This document shows, one piece after another, positions 1 through 10,097 of a stretch of 64,000 nucleotides of DNA. A program made the translations under genes and the position numbers. A model generated the notes under the pieces. It saw only the letters and a program-made list of their open reading frames with translations, did not search any database and was not told the DNA's origin. Position 1 is the stretch's first letter; every line of letters begins with the position of its first letter. Source of the stretch: Halopseudomonas sabulinigri (GTDB lineage: Bacteria; Pseudomonadota; Gammaproteobacteria; Pseudomonadales; Pseudomonadaceae); the NCBI RefSeq assembly GCF_900105255.1, contig NZ_LT629763.1, positions 1,116,001 through 1,180,000 on the forward strand, written 5' to 3'.

Positions 1-170
1 ATCCCCTGCTCGTCGCGGGCAAAATGCAGTTCAACCTGCACATCATCTGCGGGAGCCGCCAACACCGCCGCCAAACGCTGCATGCTATCCGCCTTTACCA
101 CGCCTTTCAGGGTGATTTGGCGATCAACAAGCCGTGCCGGCTCAATGTATGAGGGTATGGTTCCAGACAT
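1..170 (-). CDS. yceD: YceD/DUF177 family protein, N-terminal part (runs off window)
   Basis: The reverse strand gives an uninterrupted frame starting at an ATG at 170 and running off the left edge. It reads MSGTIPSYIEPARLVDRQ and then ITLKGVVKADSMQRLAAVLA. This start matches the YceD (DUF177) family, a small protein linked to 23S rRNA accumulation and normally encoded just before rpmF and the fatty-acid genes plsX/fab. It is divergent from maf, as is usual in Pseudomonas. Only about 56 residues are visible, so the conserved C-terminal cysteines cannot be checked. The 133 nt between it and maf should hold both promoters, but no clear -35/-10 pair was picked out. Confidence 0.75.
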   Translation of the reverse strand, partial: MSGTIPSYIEPARLVDRQITLKGVVKADSMQRLAAVLAAPADDVQVELHFARDEQG

Positions 171-303
171 AAGCGCGCAATTCTAGGGATCAGCGCCCCA
201 TCTGTCAAAACTATTTGCAGGCAGAATCACTATTAGCGACCGACTCGCCAACCTCCGCACGCCAAGGCTAAGATGCCACCCAGTTAAAATCGGAGAAACC
301 CCC

Positions 304-882
304 ATGCCGGCACTGATCCTGGCGTCCAGCTCCAGCTACCGCAAAACCCTGCTGCAGCGGCTGCACCTGCCATTCCAATGCGCCTCACCGGACATTGATG
401 AAACACCCTCTGTCAACGAGCCACCAGAGCAGCTGACGCAGCGCCTCGCCCTGCAAAAGGCACAAAGCCTGCAGCAGGCCTTCCCCCAGCATCTGATAAT
501 CGGCTCGGATCAGGTGGTATTACTGGACGGCCAGCCGGTGAGCAAACCCGGCAGCCATCTCGAAGCCACCCGCCAGCTCAGAGCAAGCAGCGGTCAGACC
601 CTGACCTTCTCGACGGCGCTCTGCCTATTGAACAGCGCCAGCGGCAACTACCAACTCATCGTGGAACCCTACCGCGTCACCTTTCGACAACTGGATGACG
701 CGCAGATCGAGCGCTACCTCAGCCGCGAAAAACCCTACGACTGCGCCGGCAGCTTCAAGTCTGAAGGTTTTGGTATCAGCCTGGTGCACAGCATGCAGGG
801 TGACGACCCCAATAGCCTGATCGGCCTGCCGCTGATCAAGCTATGCGACATGCTCGCCAAGGAAGGTATTTACCTACCCTGA
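304..882 (+). CDS. maf: Maf-family nucleotide pyrophosphatase (YceF type, m7GTP)
   Basis: The product has 192 residues, the usual length for Maf/YceF. It opens with MPALILASSSSYRKTLLQRL, carrying the family's SSSxxR phosphate-binding motif at residues 8-13. The likely catalytic aspartate is D69 in the segment IIGSDQVV. E. coli YceF hydrolyses 7-methyl-GTP and related modified nucleotides, cleaning the nucleotide pool in the cytosol. The EVDETP-like segment near residue 32 (DIDETP) favours the YceF branch over the dTTP/UTP-specific YhdE branch; that assignment is inference. GGAG stands 8 nt before the ATG. The gene is divergent from yceD and converges on sppA with a 10-nt gap and no terminator-like hairpin. 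Confidence 0.9.
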   Translation: MPALILASSSSYRKTLLQRLHLPFQCASPDIDETPSVNEPPEQLTQRLALQKAQSLQQAFPQHLIIGSDQVVLLDGQPVSKPGSHLEATRQLRASSGQTLTFSTALCLLNSASGNYQLIVEPYRVTFRQLDDAQIERYLSREKPYDCAGSFKSEGFGISLVHSMQGDDPNSLIGLPLIKLCDMLAKEGIYLP

Positions 883-892
883 GCCGCCCCGC

Positions 893-1891
893 TCAGCGCA
901 AAGCCGGCCCGGAGAAACCTAGCTCGGTCGCCAACGCAGACCCCATGCTGGCACCCAGTTGACGGGTAAAGCGCTTGAATGGCGACTCCTGATGCGTGAA
1001 ATCCACCAACTCATCGGCACCAATAACGTCCCGCGCCACCGCAGAAGTGCTCGACAAGCCGTCAATCAGCCCGAGCTCCAGCGCCTGCTCACCTGACCAG
1101 ATCAAACCACTGAACATATCTGGCGTTTCTTTCAGGCGATCACCCCGCCCCGCTTTAACTTGACTGATGAACTGCTGATGGGTGGTATTCAGCACGCCCT
1201 GCCAGAACTCACGCTCTTCCGGCTTTTCCGGCTGGAATGGATCGAGAAAGGCCTTGTGCTCACCGGCAGTGTAAGTGCGACGCTCGACGCCCAGCTTATC
1301 CATAGTGCCGACAAACCCGAAACCGGCAGCTGTCACGCCGATAGAGCCTACCAGGCTGGCCTTGTCGGCATAAATCTCATCCGCCGCCGCCGCGATATAG
1401 TAGGCACCAGAAGCGCCCAGATCGGTAATGACCGCGTACAGCTTGATATCCGGGTGCAGCGCGCGCAGCCGTTTTATCTCGTCATAAACATAGCCTGATT
1501 GCACAGGGCTGCCGCCCGGGCTATTGATCCGCAACACTACACCCTTGGTATTGGCGTCTTCGAAGGCGTCGCGAAGCGCACCCACCAGATTATCCGCGCT
1601 GGCCTCTTCCTGGTCTGCAATCATGCCGCGCAATTCAATCACCGCCGTGTGCGGCCCGCCGACACTGCTCGACTCCATCTGTGCCAGCGGCGAAAACAGC
1701 ATGATGGCGCCAAACAGATAAACAAAGGTCAGGGTTTTGAAAAAGATACCCCAGCGCCGCGAACGCTTTTGCTCCTGTAGCGATGCCAGCAGGGTCTTTT
1801 CCAGCAACTGCCAGGCCTTCTTATCCTCGGTCGCTTGCGCGCGCTCCTCCCTGGAAACCATCTTGCCTTCGGTCCATTGATCATTCTGCAT
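893..1891 (-). CDS. sppA: Signal peptide peptidase SppA, 36-kDa type (S49)
   Basis: This 332-residue inner-membrane serine protease degrades signal-peptide remnants. A basic stretch (QKRSRR) and one membrane segment at about residues 49-69 anchor it with the protease domain in the periplasm. The S49 dyad is visible as Ser161 in DLGASGAYY and Lys213 in TAGEHKAF. Their 52-residue spacing equals that of Bacillus SppA. The length matches the short form, not the 67-kDa E. coli protein. ATG at 1891 is preferred over a TTG one codon upstream because it shares a base with the TGA of the HAD gene (TGATG), typical of translational coupling. A second S49 protease, sohB, lies at the far end of the window. 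Confidence 0.92.
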   Translation of the reverse strand: MQNDQWTEGKMVSREERAQATEDKKAWQLLEKTLLASLQEQKRSRRWGIFFKTLTFVYLFGAIMLFSPLAQMESSSVGGPHTAVIELRGMIADQEEASADNLVGALRDAFEDANTKGVVLRINSPGGSPVQSGYVYDEIKRLRALHPDIKLYAVITDLGASGAYYIAAAADEIYADKASLVGSIGVTAAGFGFVGTMDKLGVERRTYTAGEHKAFLDPFQPEKPEEREFWQGVLNTTHQQFISQVKAGRGDRLKETPDMFSGLIWSGEQALELGLIDGLSSTSAVARDVIGADELVDFTHQESPFKRFTRQLGASMGSALATELGFSGPALR

Positions 1892-2583
1892 CAAGCTTCC
1901 CCCATCGCCATTTTTTGATTGCTTGGACGGGGCGCTTTCAACCAGCCCGCCAACTCGACAAATTCATCAATCAGGTGCAGCGGCTTACAGCGCAGCAACT
2001 GCTCACGCGACTGCGCACCGTAAGTGACGCCAATACTGCCCATGCCAGCCTGTGTCGCCATGTCCAGATCAAAGGAGCTATCCCCGACCATGAGTGCACG
2101 CGACGGCGCGCCATCGAGTTGCTGGAGAATCTCTCGCAGCATTCTTGGATGAGGCTTGCTCGCCGTTTCATCTGCACAACGCGTGGCATCGAAATAATCG
2201 AGCAGGTCGTGACTGCGCAGCATCCGCTCCAGCCCACCACGCCCTTTACCCGTCGCCACGGCCAACCGGTAACCCTCAGCGCGCCAAGCGTCCAGTGCCT
2301 CCCGCACGCCTGGGAACAGCAGTACTGGCTGCGCCTCCTGCGCGCGGTACTGTTGGCGATAACTATCAACCACCACGGCAAGCCGCCGCGCGTCACTTTC
2401 ATGCGGATACAAGGCCGCAACCGCCTCGGGCAAACCAAGGCCTATTATTCCGCGCACAGCAGTGGACGTTGGCACGGGCATGTCAGCATCCTGCGCCGCA
2501 GCGCGCATGGCGGAAACGATATGACCAACCGAATCTGAAAGCGTGCCGTCCCAGTCAAAAATCAGCGTATCAAACTCACGCAT
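1891..2583 (-). CDS. HAD-superfamily phosphatase (Gph-like)
   Basis: This 230-residue cytosolic protein has the HAD motif I DxD at D10/D12 in [12 protein letters not shown], a helical cap domain, motif II around VATGKGRGG (serine or threonine then lysine) and motif III/IV in [14 protein letters not shown]. These support a metal-dependent phosphohydrolase of the phosphoglycolate phosphatase-like subfamily. The actual substrate cannot be read from sequence, so no symbol is given. The ATG at 2583 is chosen because it overlaps the end of rluC by 8 nt and puts the DxD motif at the expected distance from the N-terminus; an upstream start would add 17 residues with no family match. The gene sits in an rluC-HAD-sppA operon conserved in Pseudomonas. 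Confidence 0.88.
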   Translation of the reverse strand: MREFDTLIFDWDGTLSDSVGHIVSAMRAAAQDADMPVPTSTAVRGIIGLGLPEAVAALYPHESDARRLAVVVDSYRQQYRAQEAQPVLLFPGVREALDAWRAEGYRLAVATGKGRGGLERMLRSHDLLDYFDATRCADETASKPHPRMLREILQQLDGAPSRALMVGDSSFDLDMATQAGMGSIGVTYGAQSREQLLRCKPLHLIDEFVELAGWLKAPRPSNQKMAMGEA

Positions 2584-3535
2584 TGCGCAGCCGCCCCAAG
2601 GTACTGTCCCAGACGAGGCCAGGTTGCGCCTCAACTTTCAGCTCCTGACCATCCGCCATCACCACCCGCAGTGAACGCGCATGCAGGAATAGCCGCTTGC
2701 CGCCCAGCTCGCGCACTTCGCGGGAGAAGTCATCGTCACCGTACTTGGGATCACCGGCGATCGGGTGGCCGGCGTGCTTGGCATGCACACGTATCTGATG
2801 AGTGCGGCCGGTGATGGGCCGCGCTTCAACCAGTGTGGCCTGATCACCAAAACGCTCGAGCACACGAAACTCGGTGAGGCATTCCTTGCCTTCGGGATCC
2901 ACTTCCACCATGCGCTCACCGGAACGCAGGTTATTTTTCTGTAGCGGCGCATGAACCCTTTTGGTGGACGCCGGCCAGCGACCGCGCACCAGCGCTTCAT
3001 AGCATTTGGTCACACCGTCGCCACGCAGAGCTGCGTGCAGATGGCGCAAAACGCTGCGCTTTTTCGCAATCATCAGACAGCCAGAGGTATCACGGTCCAG
3101 CCGATGCACCAATTCCATTTGCGGGCAATCGGGACGCAATTGGCGCATCGCCTCGATGACGCCAAAGTTCAGCCCGCTACCGCCATGCACTGCCAGCCCG
3201 GCGGGCTTATTGACCACAATCAAGCCCTTGTCTTCATACAGGATGCCGGCCTCCAGCGCATTGAGAATCCCCTGCCCCACCAGCGCGGGCTCGTTGGGCG
3301 CCGGCAGACGCACCGGCGGAATACGCAGAACGTCCCCGGCCTGCAGGCGATAGTCCGGCTTGACCCGACCCTTGTTCACGCGCACCTCGCCCTTGCGCAA
3401 AATGCGATAGACCAGCGTCTTGGGCGCACCCTTGAGACGGGTAATGAGGTAGTTATCTATACGCTGCCCAGCCTGATCAGCATCAATCTGATCAAACTGG
3501 ACCTGGACAGGAAGTTCGCTGGGGCTGTTTTTCAT
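2576..3535 (-). CDS. rluC: 23S rRNA pseudouridine synthase RluC (955/2504/2580)
   Basis: This 319-residue enzyme converts three uridines of 23S rRNA to pseudouridine. An S4 RNA-binding domain at residues 23-85 contains the segment [20 protein letters not shown], close to E. coli RluC. The RluA-type catalytic domain carries HRLDRDTSG with catalytic Asp147. The motif GRTHQIRVH follows later in the domain. The ATG at 3535 (MKNSPSEL) aligns with known RluC starts; a further in-frame start at 3571 would add 12 residues and overlap the rne promoter region. As in E. coli, rluC is transcribed divergently from rne. It is the first gene of the rluC-HAD-sppA operon. Confidence 0.93.
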   Translation of the reverse strand: MKNSPSELPVQVQFDQIDADQAGQRIDNYLITRLKGAPKTLVYRILRKGEVRVNKGRVKPDYRLQAGDVLRIPPVRLPAPNEPALVGQGILNALEAGILYEDKGLIVVNKPAGLAVHGGSGLNFGVIEAMRQLRPDCPQMELVHRLDRDTSGCLMIAKKRSVLRHLHAALRGDGVTKCYEALVRGRWPASTKRVHAPLQKNNLRSGERMVEVDPEGKECLTEFRVLERFGDQATLVEARPITGRTHQIRVHAKHAGHPIAGDPKYGDDDFSREVRELGGKRLFLHARSLRVVMADGQELKVEAQPGLVWDSTLGRLRNA

Positions 3536-3562
3536 CCGCGCATGATACATTTTTTCATTCAA

Positions 3563-3591
3563 TTGAAGCACTTAAAAAATGCTGCTATAGT
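3563..3591 (+). promoter_or_regulatory. Probable sigma-70 promoter of rne
   Basis: A -35 box TTGAAG at 3563-3568 and a -10 box TATAGT at 3586-3591 are separated by exactly 17 nt, a near-ideal sigma-70 promoter facing rne. Transcription would start near 3598, about 630 nt before the rne start codon. The transcript start is inferred from box position only. Confidence 0.65.
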
Positions 3592-3597
3592 CCAGCG

Positions 3598-4229
3598 AGC
3601 TGCCGCGTTTGCAGCCGGGGAGTCCAGCCCATACAAAGCTGCCGAGCCCCAGAAACAAAGCCATACGGTCTCCGCCTACAAACGAAAACGAATGATCGGC
3701 GCGACTGATGATTGCAACACTGCCTGCCATGAGGGCAGACAGACTATTAACCCGCTCGCGGACAACACGCTGAGCGGCACCCGATTCAAATGGGTAAGTG
3801 TTTAGGTGGAGATGCACAGCTTCAGGATAATGTGACGAGCGCTGACACTTGCCATTCAATGTGTCCCCGTTACCAGTCCAGCTGATTCCTCCCTAAGGAC
3901 GCCTTGCAGCAACATCCGGGCAACACGCGAAGCCGGCCAGACCGCTGATCCGCACAACCTGCGTTGACAGCCACATGACCGCCACCCGGCAGCATAAAAG
4001 CCTGCCGCCGCACAGAACCCTCTTGTTACCGCAAGACAGTCCAAAGCAGTTTCTCTGTGTAGATGTAACAGATAGAACTGTCGTGGACGCTGCCAACCAG
4101 CAGCGAAGCGATGTGAACTCTGCACCCGGGCAATCAACCCGGGCCAGAAACACACCTGACACCTAACGCATGAGTCGCAGGTGCCGTACACGTGATATCC
4201 GTTTAGCCCTGGAATCACAACGGTACTTC
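3598..4229 (+). ncRNA. Long 5' leader of rne (possible rne-II regulatory RNA)
   Basis: The 694 nt between rluC and rne hold no convincing protein gene. If the promoter at 3563-3591 is used, they form an RNA leader of about 630 nt. Two stem-loops are readable by eye. One pairs CCCGGG at 4125-4130 with CCCGGG at 4138-4143. The other pairs CACCTG at 4152-4157 with CAGGTG at 4179-4184. RNase E mRNAs are autoregulated through their leaders in enteric bacteria, and a conserved rne-II RNA motif has been described upstream of rne in Pseudomonas. That this leader contains rne-II is inference; its limits cannot be set by eye. Confidence 0.5.
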
Positions 4230-7200
4230 ATGAAAAGAATGCTTATCAACGCAACTCAACCCGAAGAGTTGCGTGTCGCCCTGGTAGACGGCCAGCGCCT
4301 TTATGACCTCGACATCGAATCCGGTGCTCGCGAACAGAAAAAGGCCAACATCTACAAAGGCCGTATTACCCGCGTCGAACCCAGCCTCGAAGCTGCCTTC
4401 GTCGACTTCGGCTCTGAACGCCACGGCTTTCTCCCGCTAAAAGAAATCTCCCGCGAATACTTCTCCAAGCAGGTAGAAGGCCGCGTCAATATCAAGGACG
4501 TTCTCAAGGAAGGCCAGGAAGTTATCGTTCAGGTCGACAAGGAAGAGCGTGGCAACAAGGGCGCCGCCCTGACCACCTTTATCAGTCTGGCTGGCCGCTA
4601 CCTGGTACTGATGCCCAACAACCCGCGCGCCGGCGGAATCTCACGCCGCATCGAAGGTGAAGAGCGCAACGAACTGCGTGAAGCACTCAACAGTCTGAAC
4701 GTACCTGCCGACATGGGCATGATCGTGCGCACTGCCGGCCTGGGCCGCAGCGCCGAAGAACTGCAATGGGATCTGGATTACCTGCTGCAACTCTGGGACG
4801 CAGTCAAAGGCGCTTCCTCCGAGCGCAGTGCGCCTTTCCTGATCTATCAGGAAAGCAACGTCATCATTCGCGCCATCCGCGACTACCTGCGCCAGGACAT
4901 CGGCGAAGTGCTGATCGACAGCGAAACCGTGAAAGAAGAGGCCCTCAACTTCATCAGCCAGGTGATGCCGCAATACGCCAGCAAGGTGAAGCTGTATGAA
5001 GACAGCGTACCGCTGTTCAATCGCTTCCAGATTGAAAGCCAGATCGAAACCGCCTTCGAACGCGAAGTGAAGCTGCCCTCCGGCGGCTCCATCGTGATTG
5101 ACCACACCGAAGCCCTGGTCTCCATCGACATCAACTCGGCACGTGCCACAAAGGGTGGCGATATCGAAGAGACCGCCCTGCAGACCAACCTGGAAGCGGC
5201 CGAAGAAATCGCCCGCCAACTGCGCCTGCGCGACATCGGCGGCCTGATCGTCATCGACTTTATCGACATGAGCCCGGCCAAAAACCAGCGCGCTGTTGAA
5301 GAGCGCGTACGCGAAAGTCTTGAGGCCGACCGCGCCCGCGTACAAGTGGGTCGCATCTCGCGTTTCGGCCTGCTGGAGATGTCCCGTCAGCGCCTGCGTC
5401 CTTCGCTGGGCGAGACCAGCGGCATCGTCTGCCCACGCTGTAATGGCCGCGGCACTATCCGCGACGTCGAATCGCTGTCGCTGTCGGTCCTGCGCCTGAT
5501 CGAAGAAGAAGCCCTGAAAGAACGCACCGCTGAAGTACGCGCACATGTTCCGGTTGCCGTTGCCACCTTCCTGCTGAATGAAAAGCGCGAAGCCTTGGCC
5601 AAGACCGAAGCGCGCACCAAGATCCGTATTCTGATCTTGCCGACGCCGCACATGGACACTCCGCATTTCGAAGTCCAGCGCCTGCGTGATGATCACGAGT
5701 CGGTACTCAACCACGAAAGCAGCTTCACCATGAGCAGCGAAGTGGAAGCCGAAGAGCCGACTCCGGTTAGCCAGACGCGCGCCATCGTGCGCCAGGAAGC
5801 CGCCGTCAAGGCGCTTTCCCCGGCTCGCCCGGCCCCCACGCCGCCAGCACCGGTCGAAGCGGTACAGGCAGCTCAACCCAACCTGTTCAAGGGCTTGATC
5901 AAGTCTCTGGTTGGCCTGTTTGCGCATGACGACAACGCCAGCGCCGAGCCCGCCAAGGAAGCCGAGGCTAGCTCTGCTCCCAAGCGCCCCGCCCGCGACA
6001 GTAACAACCGTAACAGCGATGAGCGTCGTAACAATCGCAATCGTCGTCAGCGCGGGGAGCGTAACGAGCGCGGCAACCGGAATGAACGCAACGACGGCGA
6101 GCGCAAGCAACAAGCCTCTCGTAGCGAACGCAACAGCGCAGAAGCGCCTGCAGAGAAGCCGGCCGAAGCTGCAGCTCAGCCGCAGACCGGCTCACGCCGT
6201 CGCCGCCGTCCAGCTGATGCCGAGCAGCGCAGTAACCGCGACGATGACAACCAGGCAGCCCGCCAGCAGCCTCGCGAGCGCCGCCCACAGCAACGTCAGA
6301 ACGAGCAGGAGCAGCAGGCGGAAGAAGTCAGCGTGAACGCCAGCACCGCTAACGAGACCCAGGATAATGCAGCCGAAGGTAACGAAGGCGAGCGTCCCAA
6401 GCGCCGCTCTCGCAGCAGCCAGCGCCGTCGCAACAACCGCCGCCGCCCGCAGCAGGAAAATACCGGTAACGAGTCAGCGGAAGCCGACAACAGCCAGGAC
6501 GCCAACGCCGATGCCGCACAGGATGCCAAAGTAGCGCCTATCGCCGCAGCGGTCACCAGCGCTGAAGCAGTTACTGCCGAGCCATCCGCGGCGCCTACCA
6601 CACCGGCCACCGACGACGCCGACGTGGCACCGGTAACCGACGTTCAAGCGCCTGTTGAAGCAGGCCTGAACGAAGCAGCCAGCAAAGTGGAAGCTTCGAT
6701 GGAAAACGCAGTAGAGGCTTTCAGTCAGGCACAACCGGTAGAAAAGGCCAGCGAAGAAAGCGCAACCTCAGAGCCTGCGGCCGAAACGGACGACGAAGCA
6801 CCGGCCCAACGCCCTGCCCGCCGTCAACGCCAGGAACGCCGTCGCCCTGCCGCTACTGCTGAAACCCAGCCTCAGGCTGCAGATGCAGATGCAGAAACGG
6901 CAGAGCAGCCAGCGGCCAGCGAAGCAGCCGCAGAAGCACCAACGGCAACCAGCGAGCAGCCGCAAGAGCAAAGCCGCACTGAAGCCGCAGTCGAGGCCAA
7001 GCCTGCAGCCGCCGCGGCGGCGAAACAGCCAGCGGTGGAGGCTGTCGCCGAGCCTGCTGCTGTCGAAGCGCCTGCTGAACCAGTAAGCGAGGCCGCCTCC
7101 GAACCGGCTCCAGAGGTTGTCGCAGAGCCTACCGCCGAGTCAGAAAGCAGCATTCCTGCCCTGACTGAAAGCGGTCGCGCCTACAACGACCCTCGCGAGA

Positions 7201-7571
7201 TACGTCGTCGCCAGCTGGAAGCCAAACGTCTGGCCGAGGAAGCTGCGCAGCAGCCCGCCGAAGCCGCCACGTCGGTCGAATCCGAGCCCGCAGCAGCACC
7301 TGTGGAAGCCAGCGTTGCCGCTGAGCCCGCGCAGGTTGAAGCCAAAGCCGAGGCCACCGAGGCAGTAGCCGCTCAGTCCAAGCCGGCAGAGCAACCTAAG
7401 CAGGCCGACATGCTGGAAAGCTCCCAGCAGGACACCGCCGTTGAGGTCGACGCCAACAGCAACAGCAGTGAGCCCGAGAAGACAGAGCAAGGCACTGCCA
7501 AAGCTGAAGACGACGCCGAGCAATCAGCGGCAGAGCCGCAGGAGAAAGAAAGCGACACCAGCCGAACCTGA
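4230..7571 (+). CDS. rne: Ribonuclease E
   Basis: This 1113-residue endoribonuclease is the scaffold of the RNA degradosome. The first 510 or so residues form the catalytic half: an S1 domain (about 37-119), the DNase I-like site with both aspartates in [16 protein letters not shown] and [13 protein letters not shown], and the zinc link CPRCNGRGT. The second half is low-complexity and Ala/Glu/Arg-rich. It contains an amphipathic segment at about 551-566 ([16 protein letters not shown]) that looks like the membrane-targeting helix, arginine-rich RNA-binding tracts ([24 protein letters not shown]), and an NDPR motif at 986-989 within [15 protein letters not shown]. The ATG at 4230 ([10 protein letters not shown]) matches RNase E N-termini; an in-frame ATG 20 codons upstream is unlikely. 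A strong terminator follows. Confidence 0.97.
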   Translation: MKRMLINATQPEELRVALVDGQRLYDLDIESGAREQKKANIYKGRITRVEPSLEAAFVDFGSERHGFLPLKEISREYFSKQVEGRVNIKDVLKEGQEVIVQVDKEERGNKGAALTTFISLAGRYLVLMPNNPRAGGISRRIEGEERNELREALNSLNVPADMGMIVRTAGLGRSAEELQWDLDYLLQLWDAVKGASSERSAPFLIYQESNVIIRAIRDYLRQDIGEVLIDSETVKEEALNFISQVMPQYASKVKLYEDSVPLFNRFQIESQIETAFEREVKLPSGGSIVIDHTEALVSIDINSARATKGGDIEETALQTNLEAAEEIARQLRLRDIGGLIVIDFIDMSPAKNQRAVEERVRESLEADRARVQVGRISRFGLLEMSRQRLRPSLGETSGIVCPRCNGRGTIRDVESLSLSVLRLIEEEALKERTAEVRAHVPVAVATFLLNEKREALAKTEARTKIRILILPTPHMDTPHFEVQRLRDDHESVLNHESSFTMSSEVEAEEPTPVSQTRAIVRQEAAVKALSPARPAPTPPAPVEAVQAAQPNLFKGLIKSLVGLFAHDDNASAEPAKEAEASSAPKRPARDSNNRNSDERRNNRNRRQRGERNERGNRNERNDGERKQQASRSERNSAEAPAEKPAEAAAQPQTGSRRRRRPADAEQRSNRDDDNQAARQQPRERRPQQRQNEQEQQAEEVSVNASTANETQDNAAEGNEGERPKRRSRSSQRRRNNRRRPQQENTGNESAEADNSQDANADAAQDAKVAPIAAAVTSAEAVTAEPSAAPTTPATDDADVAPVTDVQAPVEAGLNEAASKVEASMENAVEAFSQAQPVEKASEESATSEPAAETDDEAPAQRPARRQRQERRRPAATAETQPQAADADAETAEQPAASEAAAEAPTATSEQPQEQSRTEAAVEAKPAAAAAAKQPAVEAVAEPAAVEAPAEPVSEAASEPAPEVVAEPTAESESSIPALTESGRAYNDPREIRRRQLEAKRLAEEAAQQPAEAATSVESEPAAAPVEASVAAEPAQVEAKAEATEAVAAQSKPAEQPKQADMLESSQQDTAVEVDANSNSSEPEKTEQGTAKAEDDAEQSAAEPQEKESDTSRT

Positions 7572-7582
7572 TGTTCGGCTGC

Positions 7583-7617
7583 AAAAAAAGGGGATGCTTC
7601 GGCATCCCCTTTTTTTA
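7583..7617. terminator. Bidirectional terminator between rne and murB
   Basis: GGGGATGC and GCATCCCC pair around a TTCG tetraloop (7590-7609). They are flanked by seven A on the left and seven T on the right, so the element can end transcription of both convergent genes. Confidence 0.92.
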
Positions 7618-7637
7618 TCTTTCGCTACCAGGCAGCA

Positions 7638-8675
7638 TCAGCTACAACTAGACACCGCCCCCAGCAACGGCGGCTCCCGCTCAAGCGCTACGCCAAAACG
7701 CCGCTGTACATCGGCGGCAATTTCCGCCGCCAGGGCCAGTATATCCGCTCCCCGTGCCTGGCCGTAGTTCACCAGCACCAGTGCCTGCTCTGCATGCACA
7801 CCCACATCCCCGCGCCGCAACCCCTTCCAGCCGGCTTGATCAATCAACCAGCCCGCAGCGAGCTTGCATGCGCCCTGCGGTTGCGGAAAGTGTGGCATCT
7901 GCGGATAACGCAGCAGCAATGCATCTGCTTTGGCCTGCGGCACCAACGGATTCTTGAAGAAGCTTCCAGCGTTGGGCAAGCGCGCCGGGTCCGGTAACTT
8001 GCTGTGCCGGATAGCACACACCAGTTCACTGACGACGCGCGAGTCGGGCCGTTGCAATCCGGTTTGTTGCCAGGCCGCGGCCAAGGGTGCGTAGCCAACA
8101 TTGATATAGGGCCTGGGTGATAGCTTGAAGCGCACTCGCAAGATGACATAACGTTCGGCTTCATGCTTGAACAGGCTGTCGCGGTAGTCAAACCGGCAGT
8201 CGGCTGCCTGCAGGCATTTGACCTCCCCCGTGCGACGATCCAGGGCATCCAGGCTGTCAAACAGGTCTCTGACTTCTACACCGTAGGCACCGATATTCTG
8301 AACCGGTGCCGCGCCCACCGTGCCGGGAATCAGCGACAGGTTCTCCAGCCCACTGAGGCCAAGATCCAGCGACCAGCGAACAAAGTCGTGCCAGTTTTCA
8401 CCGGCAGCAGCTTCGACCACCACACTCTCGGGGCTGCGCGACATCACACGCCGACCACGAGTGCGCATCAACAGCACCAGACCAGGCACAGGCCCGGCAA
8501 GTACCAAGTTGCTGCCACCCCCGATGAGGGTGACCGGCCAGCCACTGCGCTGCGCCTGCGCCAATGCAGCGACCATTTCACTATCGCTTTCAACACACAG
8601 TAGCCGCTCCGCCCGCTCACTCAGGGCCAGCGTATTGAATGGTCGCAAATCGACCTGCGATCGCAGCTTGCTCAC
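7638..8675 (-). CDS. murB: UDP-N-acetylenolpyruvoylglucosamine reductase
   Basis: MurB reduces UDP-GlcNAc-enolpyruvate with NADPH to UDP-MurNAc, the second committed step of peptidoglycan synthesis in the cytosol. The 345-residue product has the FAD-binding segment LIGGGSNLVLAG, the central SLIPGTVGAAPVQNIGAYG and the segment NAGSFFKNP, whose serine is the catalytic proton donor. Length and motifs fit the type I (E. coli-like) enzyme. The start is a GTG at 8675 overlapping the TGA of the phosphatase gene upstream by 4 nt, suggesting coupled translation. It is the last gene of the exbB-exbD-lpxK-ycaR-kdsB-phosphatase-murB operon and shares the terminator with rne. Confidence 0.95.
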   Translation of the reverse strand: MSKLRSQVDLRPFNTLALSERAERLLCVESDSEMVAALAQAQRSGWPVTLIGGGSNLVLAGPVPGLVLLMRTRGRRVMSRSPESVVVEAAAGENWHDFVRWSLDLGLSGLENLSLIPGTVGAAPVQNIGAYGVEVRDLFDSLDALDRRTGEVKCLQAADCRFDYRDSLFKHEAERYVILRVRFKLSPRPYINVGYAPLAAAWQQTGLQRPDSRVVSELVCAIRHSKLPDPARLPNAGSFFKNPLVPQAKADALLLRYPQMPHFPQPQGACKLAAGWLIDQAGWKGLRRGDVGVHAEQALVLVNYGQARGADILALAAEIAADVQRRFGVALEREPPLLGAVSSCS

Positions 8676-9144
8676 GTCGCCACCGAGACATCGAGCCAGG
8701 CATCGGCTGCCGTTTCCAGCATATCCAGCACCTGTTCGAAGCCCTGCTCGCCGCCGAAATAGGGATCCGGCACCTCCTGCGGCAATTCAGGAGCAACACT
8801 CATGAACAGCCGAATGCGACTGCGTGCAGCAGCCGGCGCGCGTGCTAGCAGGTTATCCAGATTGCTTTGATCCATCGCCAGAATCAGATCGAACTCAGTG
8901 AAATCGCTGTCGCGTACAGCACGTGCACGTTGCGCAGACAGGTCGTAGCCGCGCTGGCGCGCCGCTGCGGTGGCTCGGCGGTCCGGCGGCTCGCCTACGT
9001 GATAGCCGCCGGTGCCGGCAGAATCAACCTGATAACCGCTTTGCAGGCCACGCTCGCGCAAGCGAGCCTCGAATACACCCTGCGCACTGGGCGAGCGGCA
9101 GATGTTGCCCAGGCAAACAAACAACACACGCGTAACACTCCGGC

Positions 9145-9148
<4 letters not shown>
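8672..9148 (-). CDS. Low-molecular-weight protein tyrosine phosphatase
   Basis: The 158-residue product has the family P-loop near the N-terminus in VCLGNICRS, with nucleophile Cys12 and Arg18 (C-x5-R-S). The general-acid aspartate is Asp128 in VPDPYFGG. This is the arsenate reductase/Wzb-like fold that dephosphorylates phosphotyrosine, often on exopolysaccharide tyrosine kinases. No such kinase is visible here, so the partner is unknown. The gene overlaps murB by 4 nt and kdsB by 4 nt (ATGA on both sides). It therefore lies inside a cell-envelope operon, a location conserved in Pseudomonas. Confidence 0.92.
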
Positions 9149-9903
<755 letters not shown>

Positions 9904-9907
9904 AGGC

Positions 9908-10093
9908 TCAGCGATCCAGTTTTTCGTCAGCGTCCAGCGCCCGGGCTTCGGTTTCCAACATCACCGGGATGCCATCACGCACCGGATAGGCCAAGCCATC
10001 AGCGCGGCACCAGAGCTCGCTTTTATCCGCACTCAATACCAACGGTCCCTTGCACAACGGACAAGCCAGTACATCTAACAGTTTTGGATCCAT
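9908..10093 (-). CDS. ycaR: Trm112-like zinc-ribbon protein YcaR
   Basis: This is a 61-residue protein of the YcaR/Trm112 family. It opens with [20 protein letters not shown] and has cysteines at 11, 14 and 29, short of a full four-cysteine ribbon. The ATG at 10093 gives the family's standard N-terminus; a longer in-frame extension upstream has no resemblance to the family. It lies 4 nt after the lpxK stop and 4 nt before kdsB, the same position as in E. coli and Pseudomonas. Its biochemical role is not settled in bacteria; Trm112 proteins in other domains activate methyltransferases. Confidence 0.9.
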   Translation of the reverse strand: MDPKLLDVLACPLCKGPLVLSADKSELWCRADGLAYPVRDGIPVMLETEARALDADEKLDR

Positions 10094-10097
10094 CGAT

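Noticed and set aside
3572-4218. Small frames in the rluC-rne gap, including ones of 95 and 120 codons on the minus strand
   Set aside because: Cysteine- and arginine-rich translations without ribosome sites or family resemblance; the region is better explained as the rne leader.
4641-6113. Long open frame of 490 codons on the minus strand inside rne
   Set aside because: It mirrors the rne catalytic domain, has no family motifs, and arises from the codon bias of a G+C-rich gene.
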